DNA of 64,000 nt, taken from Eumeta japonica (lineage: Eukaryota > Arthropoda > Insecta > Lepidoptera > Psychidae). The stretch lies in the NCBI GenBank assembly GCA_005406025.1, contig BGZK01000006.1, positions 620,001 through 684,000 on the forward strand, written 5' to 3'. Of the stretch, positions 51,601 to 60,235 are shown piece by piece; the stretch's first letter is position 1; each line of letters begins with the position of its first letter. The notes beneath the pieces are model-generated. The model ran no database searches. It saw only the letters and a program-made list of their open reading frames with translations, and had not been told where the DNA came from. The translations under genes and the position numbers were made by a program.

Positions 51601-54600
51601 AAAATTTTAAAAAGAAATTTTGAATTCCCGAATTTTGAAAAATTTGAAAGTAAAACACATTAAAAATTTTTGTATGTCATAACTATAAGTTGTACAGCGC
51701 AACGTTAACTTATGTCGAGCGCTAAATTTTTCCTCCGTTTTAAATTCGCCCAATACAATATAATATAATCCAATATAATACATTATAAAGGTGCCAAGGG
51801 ACGAACAGCAAGAGGGTGTTTCAAAATGTCATGACGCTAGCATGGTCGTATCCAGCTTCTGAGCTAGAGGGGAGCAAGTCAGATTTTTTTGGGTCAGATC
51901 GTGTAAGCGGAAAATACAATTTCCAGGGGGGCAGATCCCCTTCCTCCTGGGTACGCCCATGGTCGTTCGCGTCAACTTCAGGTCGTCAATGCAAGGTTGT
52001 GCGGTAGATTATGCAGATATTTGTCTGGGTTATCGGTTGTTTGCAAGCTCGTGTGGCTTAAGTCGTGGAAGATGACTAAATGGAATTCAAATAGAAGAAC
52101 TTAATTACTCAAAGCTAACAGGGTAAGTTCCATGTGATAGTGATGTGTTAAATCAAATGGAAAGGTTACATAGATATGAATGATATAACCTTCAATTCAT
52201 TGCCGTGCGTAAGATATTCTAAAATATTCTAAAATCAAGGCTCTTAGATATAAATACTATTGATATCATTTTGAGACTAAAAAGTTAAAAAATTAAAAAA
52301 AGGTTTAAAAATCTAAAACATACACTTTAAGGACAAATCAAACTAAAAAGTGAAAAATAATTTTTAATATAAGAATAAAATAAAGAACGAAAAATATTAG
52401 TGTTATTGTGAAAAAAGGGTGGGTGCTTGATATATCAGTTCTAGAAAATATTCTATCGATATGGTTATTCCAAAAATGGTATGAAAACGGTACGAAAGAT
52501 ATGACACAAAGTCTAGTGCTTCACGATGACGAGGCGTCCGCGCAATCAACGCTCAAAACAAAGGACTTTCCGAACAGCACACTCATCATACTTTTTGGCC
52601 ACTTTCTTTAGAGTCGTGATCCGGTACCGTATGACATTTTTGTTTCGTAAAATATTTTTTTTATGTTTCACGATCGGATCAACTATTTAACGAACTGGTA
52701 GCCTGATTGCCATAGTCAAGAATATATGTATTTTGTATGTCTATTAATTACAATCTCAACAGAAACGTAAATATCTCACGTATTTCATTGCTAAAATTTG
52801 TAGCAACATATAAAGTTAGAAAGACTAGAGCACACAATTTACTTAAACAAGTTAACAGCAAAATAAACTGTTATTTATCTGTCTAGTCAGTTGCATGTAT
52901 CTTAGAAACAGTCTCTTTTGCCGACAGCGGATGACTACCATATAACACTAAGAGGTGTACCATATAACACTAAGTTCCAAATTTTAAAAATAAATTGGGT
53001 ATTATACAATTTGTATATGTGATTGTATTATTGTAATAGTCCATGACACTATATAACAAATAGTAATTTTTAGAGATCCCATACTTAAAGCGCCCAAACA
53101 AAACGCCTTTTACGAGACGCTCGTTATCTGAATGTACAATTTTTTTTTTCAGTAGAATTTGCTATTATCGGTTGCAATCTATCAGTCACCGGTTTTAAAT
53201 TCTACCAATTCTGAAATAGCTGTCAAACTAAAAAGCTAGTCAGCGCGGAGGCCGCAGCGTCACAGTAAGCAGCGCCCGGAGAGACCGTCGTATTCCGTTA
53301 AAAATGGAAAAACCCTACCACCAACGACATTATAAAGAATGCCACTTCACAGGTAAATAAACGTGTTTATCATAAAATTTCTTAGTATTTTTTGTATCAT
53401 ATGTAGAATTTATGACAACATCAAAACATTGTGGCCATAAGCTACTTTCTGATTTTGGGGTGGTCAATAGTGGTTATGTACTGGTGGGATATTAATCGCC
53501 ATATTAATCGACGGATTCAAATTACACTTGTTCGTATGAAATCACTAATTGCTGCGATCATTAATTAGGTTGTAATTGTATGTACATTGGTGTTTTGGAC
53601 GCACATTATTTTTGGGGATAAAATTAAATTTACGATGCATGCTTTTCAAACATTACAATTGTTACGTTGATTTGCTAACAAAGTAAATTAATAAAAACAT
53701 TGTAAAACAATACATTAAAGCAGTTTATTTATACTAAAATTGAAATAACTGATAAAAAATAGTTGATAGCACAATTTTTTTATATTTTGGGAGTTAAATG
53801 AAATTTCGCATTATCTACGTGTGTTTGTACCTACTTGAAGCGGTTTTTGAAACGAAATACTTTATTACTTAAAAATTGAATTAATTAAATTAAGTTTAAT
53901 TAAAATTTAAATTTTACTGCTCTTATGCCCAGGAGACAATTTAAAAATTTTATGGACGAACCACAATTACACCAAGATTACAAAAAATATTGGATTACAT
54001 AGAAATAAAGTTAGTTCATATAATAGACATAATACAACCATCGAATACAACGATGGCACAAGCAAAAAACCATGCCGAATTGGGGGAAATGACTAGAGAA
54101 ACTATATTGTCACTATTTGTCACATGTCACCGCTAGTTTGTCTGATTGTGCATAACATTAGCTAGCATTATAGTCGAAATATGACGGTCATATTTTCTTC
54201 ACGTTCATTAGTTGACTAGCTTTCGCTCGTGGCTCCGTTCGCATGGATATAAAACGAATTCCTTCATCTTGTGTATCGATCGATCACGCCATCTCATTCT
54301 GGCCCCGGCTCTGCTCTCGATGTCAATTTGTCTAACTCCCGATTTCGATCACGGCCCACTCATCATTCCGGACCCGGTCTCAATTTAAGTAGATACAAAT
54401 TCTTATCCAGCTTTAGTCCAATTTTCAGCCCTTAAAAAAATTATTTATTATTTTATATTAAAATCTCGAAATACGGAGCACTTTTACGTAGTTTCCGAGT
54501 CGAAATGTCTATTTAATATTGAAACTTTGAACATTTTAATCCTTTAGGGGTTAAATTTTGAAATTTTCATCCCTATTCCTTGACTATATACTGAAGGAAA

Positions 54601-54922
54601 TCCCGTGGGGAATTCCAGCTTTCTAGGTCCAAGAGTTGCTGGGCGTTGATAGGTCAGTGAGTCAGTCAGTCAGGACTTTTGTTTTTATATATAGTATACA
54701 GGTTCTTATTCGTTATTAAAAGAGCATAAGTTCTAAAATATGCACCTCTTCCAGTCGAAGCGGTTCTTCCAGCCCCGCAGCTACCCGGTCCTTCTTCTCT
54801 TTCTCTTTTCTCTCCTTCTTCTCCCGTTTCCGCCGCTCCTTTTCGGCGTCGCGGTCGTCGGCGCCCATCTCGCCGCCGCCGCCGCCGGGCAGCACGCCCG
54901 ACTTCTTTATGAAGTTGAACAT
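30276..54922 (-). CDS. Mhcl: Myosin XVIII (MYO18A/Mhcl family), 5' part of gene, three coding exons in window
   Basis: Three - strand exons join in phase 0 and give 511 residues without a stop. The order matches the N-terminus of long-form MYO18A: a start of the form MFNxxKK, a Lys/Glu-rich basic stretch, a long low-complexity Ser/Asn/Pro region, a PDZ domain, then the VQPI-ELCELS segment that follows the PDZ domain (VQPIPELSELS in human MYO18A). In this family the PDZ part precedes an atypical, weakly active myosin motor and a long coiled coil. The proteins act on actin at the Golgi, in muscle and at the cell cortex. Motor exons were not found in the window, so the gene is partial here and continues left. 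Splice sites used: donor 54745/54744, acceptor before 38602, donor 37384/37383, acceptor before 30413, donor 30275/30274. The ATG at 54922 is preceded by a splice acceptor (exon begins 54931), so a non-coding 5' exon lies further right. Extra exons inside the introns cannot be excluded. Confidence 0.85.
32425..32870 (+). repeat. SINE-like element, full-length copy
   Basis: All three parts are present: the head 'agcttttgcccgcggtttcg', the pyrimidine-rich body with 'gattccgattgcggtcccg', and the tail 'tagtttcggagatctcgtga' plus 'cagtggtgtttcgctta'. It serves as the reference copy for the family in this window. Confidence 0.8.
33574..34130 (+). repeat. SINE-like element, divergent copy with 'gacagacagac' repeats
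   Basis: The head 'ctagcttccgctcgcggctc' is followed by three or four diverged direct repeats built of 'cagacagacatacagtagcc' and 'ttttcatcacgatcggtga', with a period of about 110 bases. Confidence 0.65.
34971..35625. repeat. Long hairpin MITE, arms about 245 bp
   Basis: Left arm 34971-35213 and right arm 35364 to about 35625 are inverted copies. Examples are gtggataggtacctatcta against tagataggtacctatccac, and gaagaatacgc against its complement. The spacer is about 150 bases. It lies in Mhcl intron 2. A short open frame over its left half starts with TTG and is not a gene. Confidence 0.85.
35830..36180 (+). repeat. Retroelement-like 3' region with two diverged subunits
   Basis: Two subunits with a period of about 180 bases each hold a 'catcatcgaaatcggttggc' / 'attatcaaaatcggtccacc' motif. 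Such motifs are common in 3' regions of lepidopteran non-LTR elements. There is no open reading frame. Confidence 0.4.
36190..36430 (+). repeat. Repeat related to 57.75 kb
   Basis: It shares 'ttgaaatacgtcat', 'gagcaagaaact-aa-g-t-gctcttt' and the preceding T-rich 'ttatttttattttataggt' with 57745-57890. Confidence 0.45.
37385..38602 (-). CDS. Mhcl: Mhcl exon with Ser/Asn/Pro-rich linker and PDZ domain
   Basis: The exon is 406 codons, from an acceptor ending ttgttcgcag to an AAG|gtgagc donor, phase 0 at both ends. It starts VRRSLKLRGRRKEKEK (basic). A low-complexity Ser/Asn/Thr region follows, with a proline-rich run (LPPIPPRPPKRGILKG) that could bind SH3 domains. The PDZ domain covers about residues 351-465 of the joined protein. 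It has the carboxylate-binding loop as DFGFSLRR (residues 364-371), then AEPGS, the LLPGDRLLEVNSVSV core and a final REEVIELIKASQDSVNIK. This matches the human MYO18A PDZ domain closely, except for about 30 extra Asn/Gly-rich residues before AYKAVILAEPG. The upstream open frame to 38704 is intron. Confidence 0.88.
39026..39255 (+). repeat. Related 'ggacggacgg' repeat fragment
   Basis: It opens with gtggggtc and closes with acggaaccccaa, with aaggacggacggag before the end. It resembles a different subfamily of the repeat at 4.4 and 8.5 kb. Confidence 0.5.
41975..42495 (-). repeat. MITE with 'cgttgtcacg' ends, copy 2 (inverted)
   Basis: 'gtgacaacgtcttataaatt' at 41983 is the inverted form of the end of copy 1, and 'cgtataccgactttacaggc' near 42470 is the inverted form of its start. 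Inside are two copies of 'ggcacgcgtccctt-cactc' about 60 bases apart. Confidence 0.7.
44373..44910 (+). repeat. Two SINE-like elements in tandem
   Basis: Copy A begins 'tctttccgcccgcagtttca' near 44373; copy B begins 'gctttccgcccgtgacttcg' near 44690. Both carry 'gattccggtcccg'-type bodies. Open frames here read as Ile/Pro/Val repeats because of the body's periodicity and are not genes. Confidence 0.7.
45648..45685. repeat. (TA)n microsatellite
   Basis: About 15 TA units in a row, followed by 'atatatac'. Confidence 0.95.
46040..47300 (-). mobile_element. Degenerate mariner-family transposon
   Basis: Read on the - strand, most of a mariner transposase is recognisable from about 47160 to 46110, broken by several stops and frameshifts. 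The helix-turn-helix part is at 46726-46959 (RSHRPVTDKVDAILEK, then SYDIDEELEINHKTVLTHLK). Downstream are the family's signature blocks: LVNGDEKWI, KP-F-RNKLMYMV and a degraded Asp-containing block. A relic of the GIM-LP-EWQQ block is near 46150. It cannot make a working enzyme. The element's right end (about 47196-47280) also occurs at 22596-22685. It lies in Mhcl intron 1. Confidence 0.85.
49237..49563. repeat. CpG-rich long inverted repeat
   Basis: The left arm 49237-49364 and right arm about 49431-49563 are reverse complements at roughly three quarters of positions. Shared blocks include gttcagcgggccgagacaa, aacgctttgaac and ctac-a-atttaaat. The spacer is about 65 bases. It contains a NotI-type GCGGCCGC at the right end. 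No coding sense is apparent. Confidence 0.8.
49833..50098. repeat. Long inverted repeat (foldback MITE)
   Basis: The left arm (about 49833-49940: gaaaacaaact, then ctttggtttaag, then tatgagctgaaagcctta, then acattatgtttggtagca) pairs with the right arm (about 49990-50098) over more than 100 bases with few mismatches. A spacer of about 50 bases has its own small hairpin. Confidence 0.85.
50312..50587 (-). pseudogene. Helitron helicase (Pif1-like) C-terminal fragment
   Basis: The frame of about 90 codons contains VHKLQSTTLDRAVVDLSSNL, then FAKGEAYVALSRVRSLSGLA and SSLDP-KFLLQPHD. These are the last helicase motifs of Helitron Rep/Hel proteins, ending with the usual stop after LRQF. The Walker A motif, the rest of the helicase and the Rep nuclease are absent, so this is a 5'-truncated fossil. 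It lies in Mhcl intron 1, about 200 bases from a 260-bp palindrome. Confidence 0.8.
51440..51495 (+). repeat. Repeat 3' end with GATGAT microsatellite
   Basis: 'gtcattgcgactggctaaag' followed by 'gttgatgatgatgatga', a common 3' terminus of lepidopteran retroelements. Confidence 0.45.
51830..51975 (+). repeat. SINE-like fragment
   Basis: 'catggtcgtatccagcttct' through 'tgggtacgcccatggtcgtt', with 'aggggagcaagtcagatttt' and 'ggggcagatccccttcctcc' between. Only one copy is in the window. Confidence 0.35.
52320..52425. repeat. Repeat shared with 24.5 kb
   Basis: It holds the same 'caaactaaaaagtgaaaaat' block and downstream 'attagtgttattgtgaaaaa' as 24484-24565, in the same orientation. Confidence 0.6.
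54213..54690 (+). repeat. SINE-like element just downstream of Mhcl first coding exon
   Basis: The head 'gactagctttcgctcgtggc', then 'aacgaattccttcatcttgt' and a pyrimidine-rich body, ending near 'gtcagtgagtcagtcagtcag'. It lies within 60 bases of the donor side of the 54.75-kb exon, on the antisense strand. Confidence 0.65.
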
Positions 54923-54931
54923 GACTTCGGC
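54746..54931 (-). CDS. Mhcl: Mhcl first coding exon (coding 54746-54922)
   Basis: The coding part is 59 codons from ATG at 54922. It begins MFNFIKKSG, has a five-Gly tract from a GCC-type repeat, and then an alternating Lys/Arg/Glu segment (about residues 28-46) like the KE-rich start of MYO18A long isoforms. It ends with LEEPLRLEE at a GAG|gtgcat donor. Nine bases of 5' UTR precede the ATG after an acceptor ending tgtgtag. This places the start codon in the second or a later exon, which is usual for such genes. The antisense frame is also open because of the repeats, but it lacks splice or homology support. Confidence 0.85.
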
Positions 54932-57744
54932 CTACACAGAAAATAATAAAATTGTAAGCAGGATTTGTATTGGGAGCTTTAAGACCTTATTCGCCACTAT
55001 AAATTAAAGACTTGATCGAGACTTAATTCAGAATTATATTACATGAATTTTGTATCGTCAAAACCTGACGACTTGCAATTACGGCCATAGAAATCGAATA
55101 ATACGTTACCTAATTAATTTCAAAATGGTTACCTTTTGCATTGCAATATCAGATTAGATTTAAATGTCATATTACAAATAACAAAAAAACGTTCCTTTCC
55201 AAAGATCACGCATGAACCGAAGAACCGCAACAAATTGTGTATCTTATTACTTAGTGAACGGTCTCGTTGTTTGAGCTTGACGTCTGCGCGGCAATTAAAA
55301 TGGAAAATTATTGCATAAGTCTTTTTTTACACAGTCAATGGATATGAAATGAAATATTCAAAAGTCGTCGATTGCACAGCACATTCAAGAATGTCAAACG
55401 GCGAACACAAAGGTCAGTGATACGAACTGACCGCGTCGGCTACGATTGTCCGACGGGGACTAAACTGTTATAACAAACGAATGGAAAAATCGAATGAAGC
55501 TATAAAGTGAAATTGTGTTTGATGCAATAATATTTATTCACCTGTCATTTAACAATACAAATTAGAAACATAGTACACTTGATTACCTATGTATTTAAAA
55601 ATATTCTCATGGAGTTTAATGGGTAATTTATTAGTGTTCCCTTTGAACTCTAAAAAGTAAAACATTACTTTTTATTTATTTACTAAGAATCAATAGCTAC
55701 AGACAAAAAGAAACCGGAGCCCTTACTTCGTCACGTATATCCACCCCAATGTCACAGCCTTATTTATATAACTCCCCCGTTCAGGCAAGTACCTTATATA
55801 CTGCCACGCAATCTTGTAATATATCACAAAAGCAAATTAAAGGTAGCTTTCCATAGACAAAATTGAGGAACGACATTTTTATCATCATTCCATTCGAGTG
55901 CTATTCGATAGGTTTTTAAAAATACCATTCGTGAACAAATTGTGCACATCGAAGATTAAATAAGATTAATAATATATAATAAATATTATATATTCTTATT
56001 TTCATATATTTATTAATTTTATATATGTATTAACTTATATCAAATTAATGTAATAGAAAAATAACCTAATACTTAGACGACAATCCACGATCGAACTTTA
56101 ATACAAATCGCCATAGCATTTTTAATCCCGTAAGTTTCCAGATTTTAAAGATTTTTAATGTAAGTTCTATCAATTACATAGCTAGGGAATGTCCGTCTCG
56201 ATTTTTCAAATATTTTTAGTTGAGAAAGAATATTTTTAGTTGAGAAAGGCAATATTTGCGACAAAAATTGCGATTTTTTTGGAATTTGCCCTTGAAATCT
56301 GATTTTCCGTCCCACTGGCCCTGCCTAATTGCTTTAAAATAAAAATGTCAATCAATTGAAAAAATTAAAATCGTACTCTAGGCCACATTTTTTTGAAAAG
56401 AAAAAAATGGAACCAAAGTCCTGCAAATCGGTGATAATTTAAAGGGTGGGAAACGATACAGCCCAAAACACGAATTTACGCACAAATCCTAGATAGGGAA
56501 ATCGCCGGTTGAACGGCAATCCCGATTGTCGCACGTTCGGGTCGTTTCCGCCTCGAGTCGGAGAGGTCAAGCATTTCGTAATATACCTATTTCCTGCCGA
56601 AAGCAACGCTTTACTTCCATCTTAAGTAGCTGGCTAACTACAAGAGCGACGAGGGCTATGGACGAAGTATTCGCGAGAGAGACAATCTTCTACTCGCTGT
56701 TGTAACTTATCGGTGTAGTATCTCCTGTCAACTCTTGTGCAAACAAAATAGCGTTACTGGTTTTGTATTTATGCGAAAGTTTATCTTAGTACAATGCGTT
56801 AATTGCCTTCTAAAAAGTTTTCGAGTTCAGGTAACGACTTCTCATATAAAACAACAAGCCAGCAGATCAATTCTGTAAACTTAAAACCAGTCTGTCAATG
56901 TCGTTGCGAAGACAAAATTACGCCAGGGCGAGAATTACGTTGTGCGCCCTCGATTTACATACTGTTGACGTCATAACTATATCAACTGAGTCGTTTAATG
57001 TTTACAGAATTGGTCTGCTGGATTCTGCTTCACTCCAAAACGCACAATGAAATTATACAATTTCTGTGGAAGTAAGGCATATGAGCTCTTCTACAAAAGG
57101 ACATAAAAGAAGCTAATAGACGTGATTGTCAAAAATAAAATATGTTTTCGAAAAAGCGAACGTGATATTCAAAGCCGGAAAGGGTTTAGGTACAAACTAT
57201 CAATAGAGGACAAATGTGGAGTAAACTATTAGGTCCTGATAATATCTAATCATATACGATATTAAAGTTTTTTCTCCCCTTTAATCTTATTACTTTGAGT
57301 TTTAGGTGATTACATCATTGTTGAGCTATTGGACTATGTTATTCGTCGAGGTAATAGTAGACTTATTGAAATGTTTTCAACAACAGATGACACTGAATGT
57401 TATAAATTAGATAGACGACACTACGTGACTTTACTAACGTCAAAGTACGTAGCAGGTAAATTTTGCGTATTATATAGTACATGTATAATATTTATTTAAA
57501 TATCTATTGTTCGAATTGAACATAAGTAACTTTTCCTGTGGACAGTCATAATATACCCGCGGCAAACGCTAAAGAAGCAGAGCAAAGCTCGGTTGTCAAG
57601 GTGTTTTGAAAAATATATCTGATGGTGAGCATTATCGATAAAAGTCTATACCATAAAAAGATCACAAAAAGGATTCCACGAGTCAACAGCTTTATATTGC
57701 GGTTATATTTTTAAGATGATTGTATTATCAAATCAAAAATATCT

Positions 57745-57900
57745 TTATTTCGTAGGTAATGAAATTACACTTGAAATACGTCATTAATACATTTATACGA
57801 CACATTACCACCCATTCCAAATGCTGATTCTCCTAGAGAAGAATGGGCAAGAAACTCAACGTTTGCTCTTTTTTATCCATCAATACAAAGGACGAGTAAT
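57745..57900 (+). repeat. Repeat related to 36.2 kb
   Basis: 'ctttatttcgtaggtaatga', then 'cacttgaaatacgtcattaa' and 'gaatgggcaagaaactcaac'. It is a common lepidopteran interspersed unit. Confidence 0.5.
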
Positions 57901-59104
57901 TAACAATTTAGTCGACATTTAAAACATAATATGAGGTAACCCGATAGCCGATTTTCCATTTTTCGTCGCGAGTAACAATGCGTTTAATAAAACGTTCATC
58001 TGTCGGCGGGGCGAGGTGCCGTTTGCTCACTTCTACTAGACGTTTCGCTTCGATGTTCATCGATTCGTGGAGCAGTATTCGTCAACTTTTATAGGTGTTA
58101 CCCAATGAACTTAGGTGGAGACGTATGGTATCTTTAGAAGGTCCTAGGGCGTCCGCTAATCGGCGAGCGCTGGTACTTAATCGGTTTTCTACTTTTTTTT
58201 CTCTTTAGCTTAGTGTCCGATACAAGCGGGCGATTAGAACACGCATAATCTACCGGCGTCAAATCTACCCTATTGAACGATTAAACCTATCCTACACTAT
58301 TCGATCTTCCACTGTATCTTGTCTTTAGATTTTATATATTTTTCTTCTTGTAGCGGCTGCTTTAAACTTTTGATTCCAATAAAGTTTTAATAATACACAA
58401 ATTTCATATTTATCGCACACCGTACGTTGTATTATCAGAATACGTTACCTCGTCAATTAACACAGAGAGTGTCATTAAAAGAATGTAAAACAGTGGTACT
58501 CTTCATAGAAATAGAGACTTTTCATAACAAGTTATGACATGTGTTAAAAGAAGCGTATGAATTTCATTTATGAAAACCGACACTACTTATGAGATATATA
58601 AGTATACCCCCAAGTAAAATAAAATAACAAACAGTTTTAACTTTCTTAGAATCATTTCACCCACCAATGTTAACGATTAATTTAAATTTAGAATAATTGA
58701 AATTAGAATATTTTAAGAATACAAAAAAGTTCTTAATTTTTTTCAACGACCTGTTAAATTTCAATTGCGTTTAGCGAAGTTGGCATCGTTAATCAGAGAG
58801 AAATAACTAAAAAAAAATTAAAACCTAAAGATCGATACAACAGAATCATTACAGAAGTTGTCGGTACATTAAATACTCATCTTCGATACAAAATATGGCA
58901 CTTAATTTCAACAAACTTATCTCACTCCAACATTTCCATCTAAGAATTTCCAACCCACGCGTTTCTACTTCAAATATCGACCTGTACTCGCCTACCAAAA
59001 AATCCATTACCACATTGGACCGACACAAAACAAACTCGAACGCGTCCACGCATTCAAAAAACATTCAAAAGCGTAGGTATATCGAACACGCTCTATAATT
59101 AATT

Positions 59105-59330
59105 CGAAGCCGTGTCTAACGCGGCCTATTCTCGCCGCCGGAGCCCGCCGCCTTATCACGTCTACCCGACAATGGCGGTCCGTTACTAGCTGGAAATCGG
59201 CTTTATCCAAACTAACTGTCAACTCTCTTGCTCGCCCGGGCCGCGGCGTGACGTGAATGTACACACCCGGCATGCATACTGAACGTGACCTCGCAGTCCT
59301 CCGGCATGCGCCCGCGCATGTATGCAACTC
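59105..59330. promoter_or_regulatory. CpG-rich island upstream of Mhcl coding start
   Basis: A GC-rich stretch ('cgccgccggagcccgccgcc', 'cgcccgggccgcggcgtgac') lies about 4.3 kb upstream of the first known Mhcl exon on the - strand side. It is one candidate for the missing promoter or non-coding first exon. Confidence 0.25.
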
Positions 59331-60000
59331 ATTCGCAGCGATGTCGACCGTATTGTCTTCCGTCTGTATCATTGCCGATGACGCATGCAAAAGTGCAACG
59401 ATGTCTCTGGATGTATTATATAGTGTGACAGAAGTGTTCCATTGTCAAAACCATAAGTATTAGGTACGGACATAAATAACTTAATAGATTTATTTATGTC
59501 AGCAGTTAACTAAGTTCTTTTTCGGTATGAAAGATTGCACATCTTGAGAATTGTTGAGGAAGTAAATCTATAAGTGATAGCGTAAACGTGTTAAGTGTAG
59601 AACTTGTAGAATATTTATCATTCGATTTCGAGAGATGCATCTACTGTTCTCAAAAAAAACCATTTACTTGGTCATATTTTTTTATACGACATAATGTTTA
59701 CATTTAAGGTTTATCTTCTTGATATAATTAAAAATTAATTAGTGAACGACATCTGACAAAAGTAGATTTCGGCCAATTTTCGAAATAATAATCAATTTAT
59801 CACAGAAAAATCCTCCCAAGCACCACATTTCATTACGATTTTGTAAAATATGTTAATTTGAAAACAAATACATCAATAAAACAACAAAATGGCTAAGCAA
59901 GATGGGCGGTTAATTCAAAATATTCAGGTAGTATCATAAAATGTTTAAAATGAAATGCAAATTAATACAGAAACAACGATATGAATACACGACACGAAGA

Positions 60001-60150
60001 TGGTTGCCCAGCGATTAACAGTTTTGCCATCGAACCAGAAGGTAAAAAATTCGAATCTTGACCACGATGGACTAATTGAATAATGAATTTTTTGACTTAA
60101 ATAATATTCAATCACTCGTTCCTTGGGAGTGACGTTAAGCCGTCGATCGC
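60001..60150 (+). repeat. tRNA-headed SINE relic
   Basis: 60001-60070 has an A-box-like 'tggttgcccagcgattaa' and a B-box-like 'attcgaatc' about 33 bases later, and ends 'ccacgatgg'. 'ttgggagtgacgttaagccg' follows, a block seen in such SINEs. The arms are too degraded for a working tRNA. Confidence 0.5.
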
Positions 60151-60235
60151 GGACTTTGTCGCGCGGTCGGTCACGACGATCGTCAGCTGCCCCAGGCCGC
60201 GCCCCACCAGCGTGAAGCGTTAAGGGCCAAGGCTT
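60150..60235 (-). other. Very GC-rich patch with short open frame
   Basis: On the - strand it reads RFTLVGRGLGQLTIVVTDRA and on to a stop after 35 codons, with a stop just before it. No acceptor in frame was found. It joins directly to the SINE relic at 60001-60150, so it may be repeat sequence or a second candidate for an Mhcl 5' element. Confidence 0.25.

Larger units (their letters stand above)
38603..54745 (-). other. Mhcl: Mhcl intron between first coding exon and PDZ exon
   Basis: It is about 16.1 kb, with donor gtgcat and acceptor ttcgcag, phase 0. It contains the mariner and Helitron relics, two long palindromes at 49.2-50.1 kb, tandem SINEs and the inverted MITE at 42 kb. A small ATG frame at 40223-40441 has no family signature. 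Confidence 0.75.

Noticed and set aside
54740..54946. + strand frame opposite the Mhcl first coding exon
   Set aside because: The - strand frame has the MYO18A-like start, a donor and an acceptor; this one is its shadow.
59007..59390. 127-codon - strand open frame
   Set aside because: It lies over a CpG-rich patch where stops are rare; no splice or homology support.
60001..60070. Possible functional tRNA gene
   Set aside because: A-box and B-box-like words are present, but the T arm is degraded and the segment continues into a SINE body.
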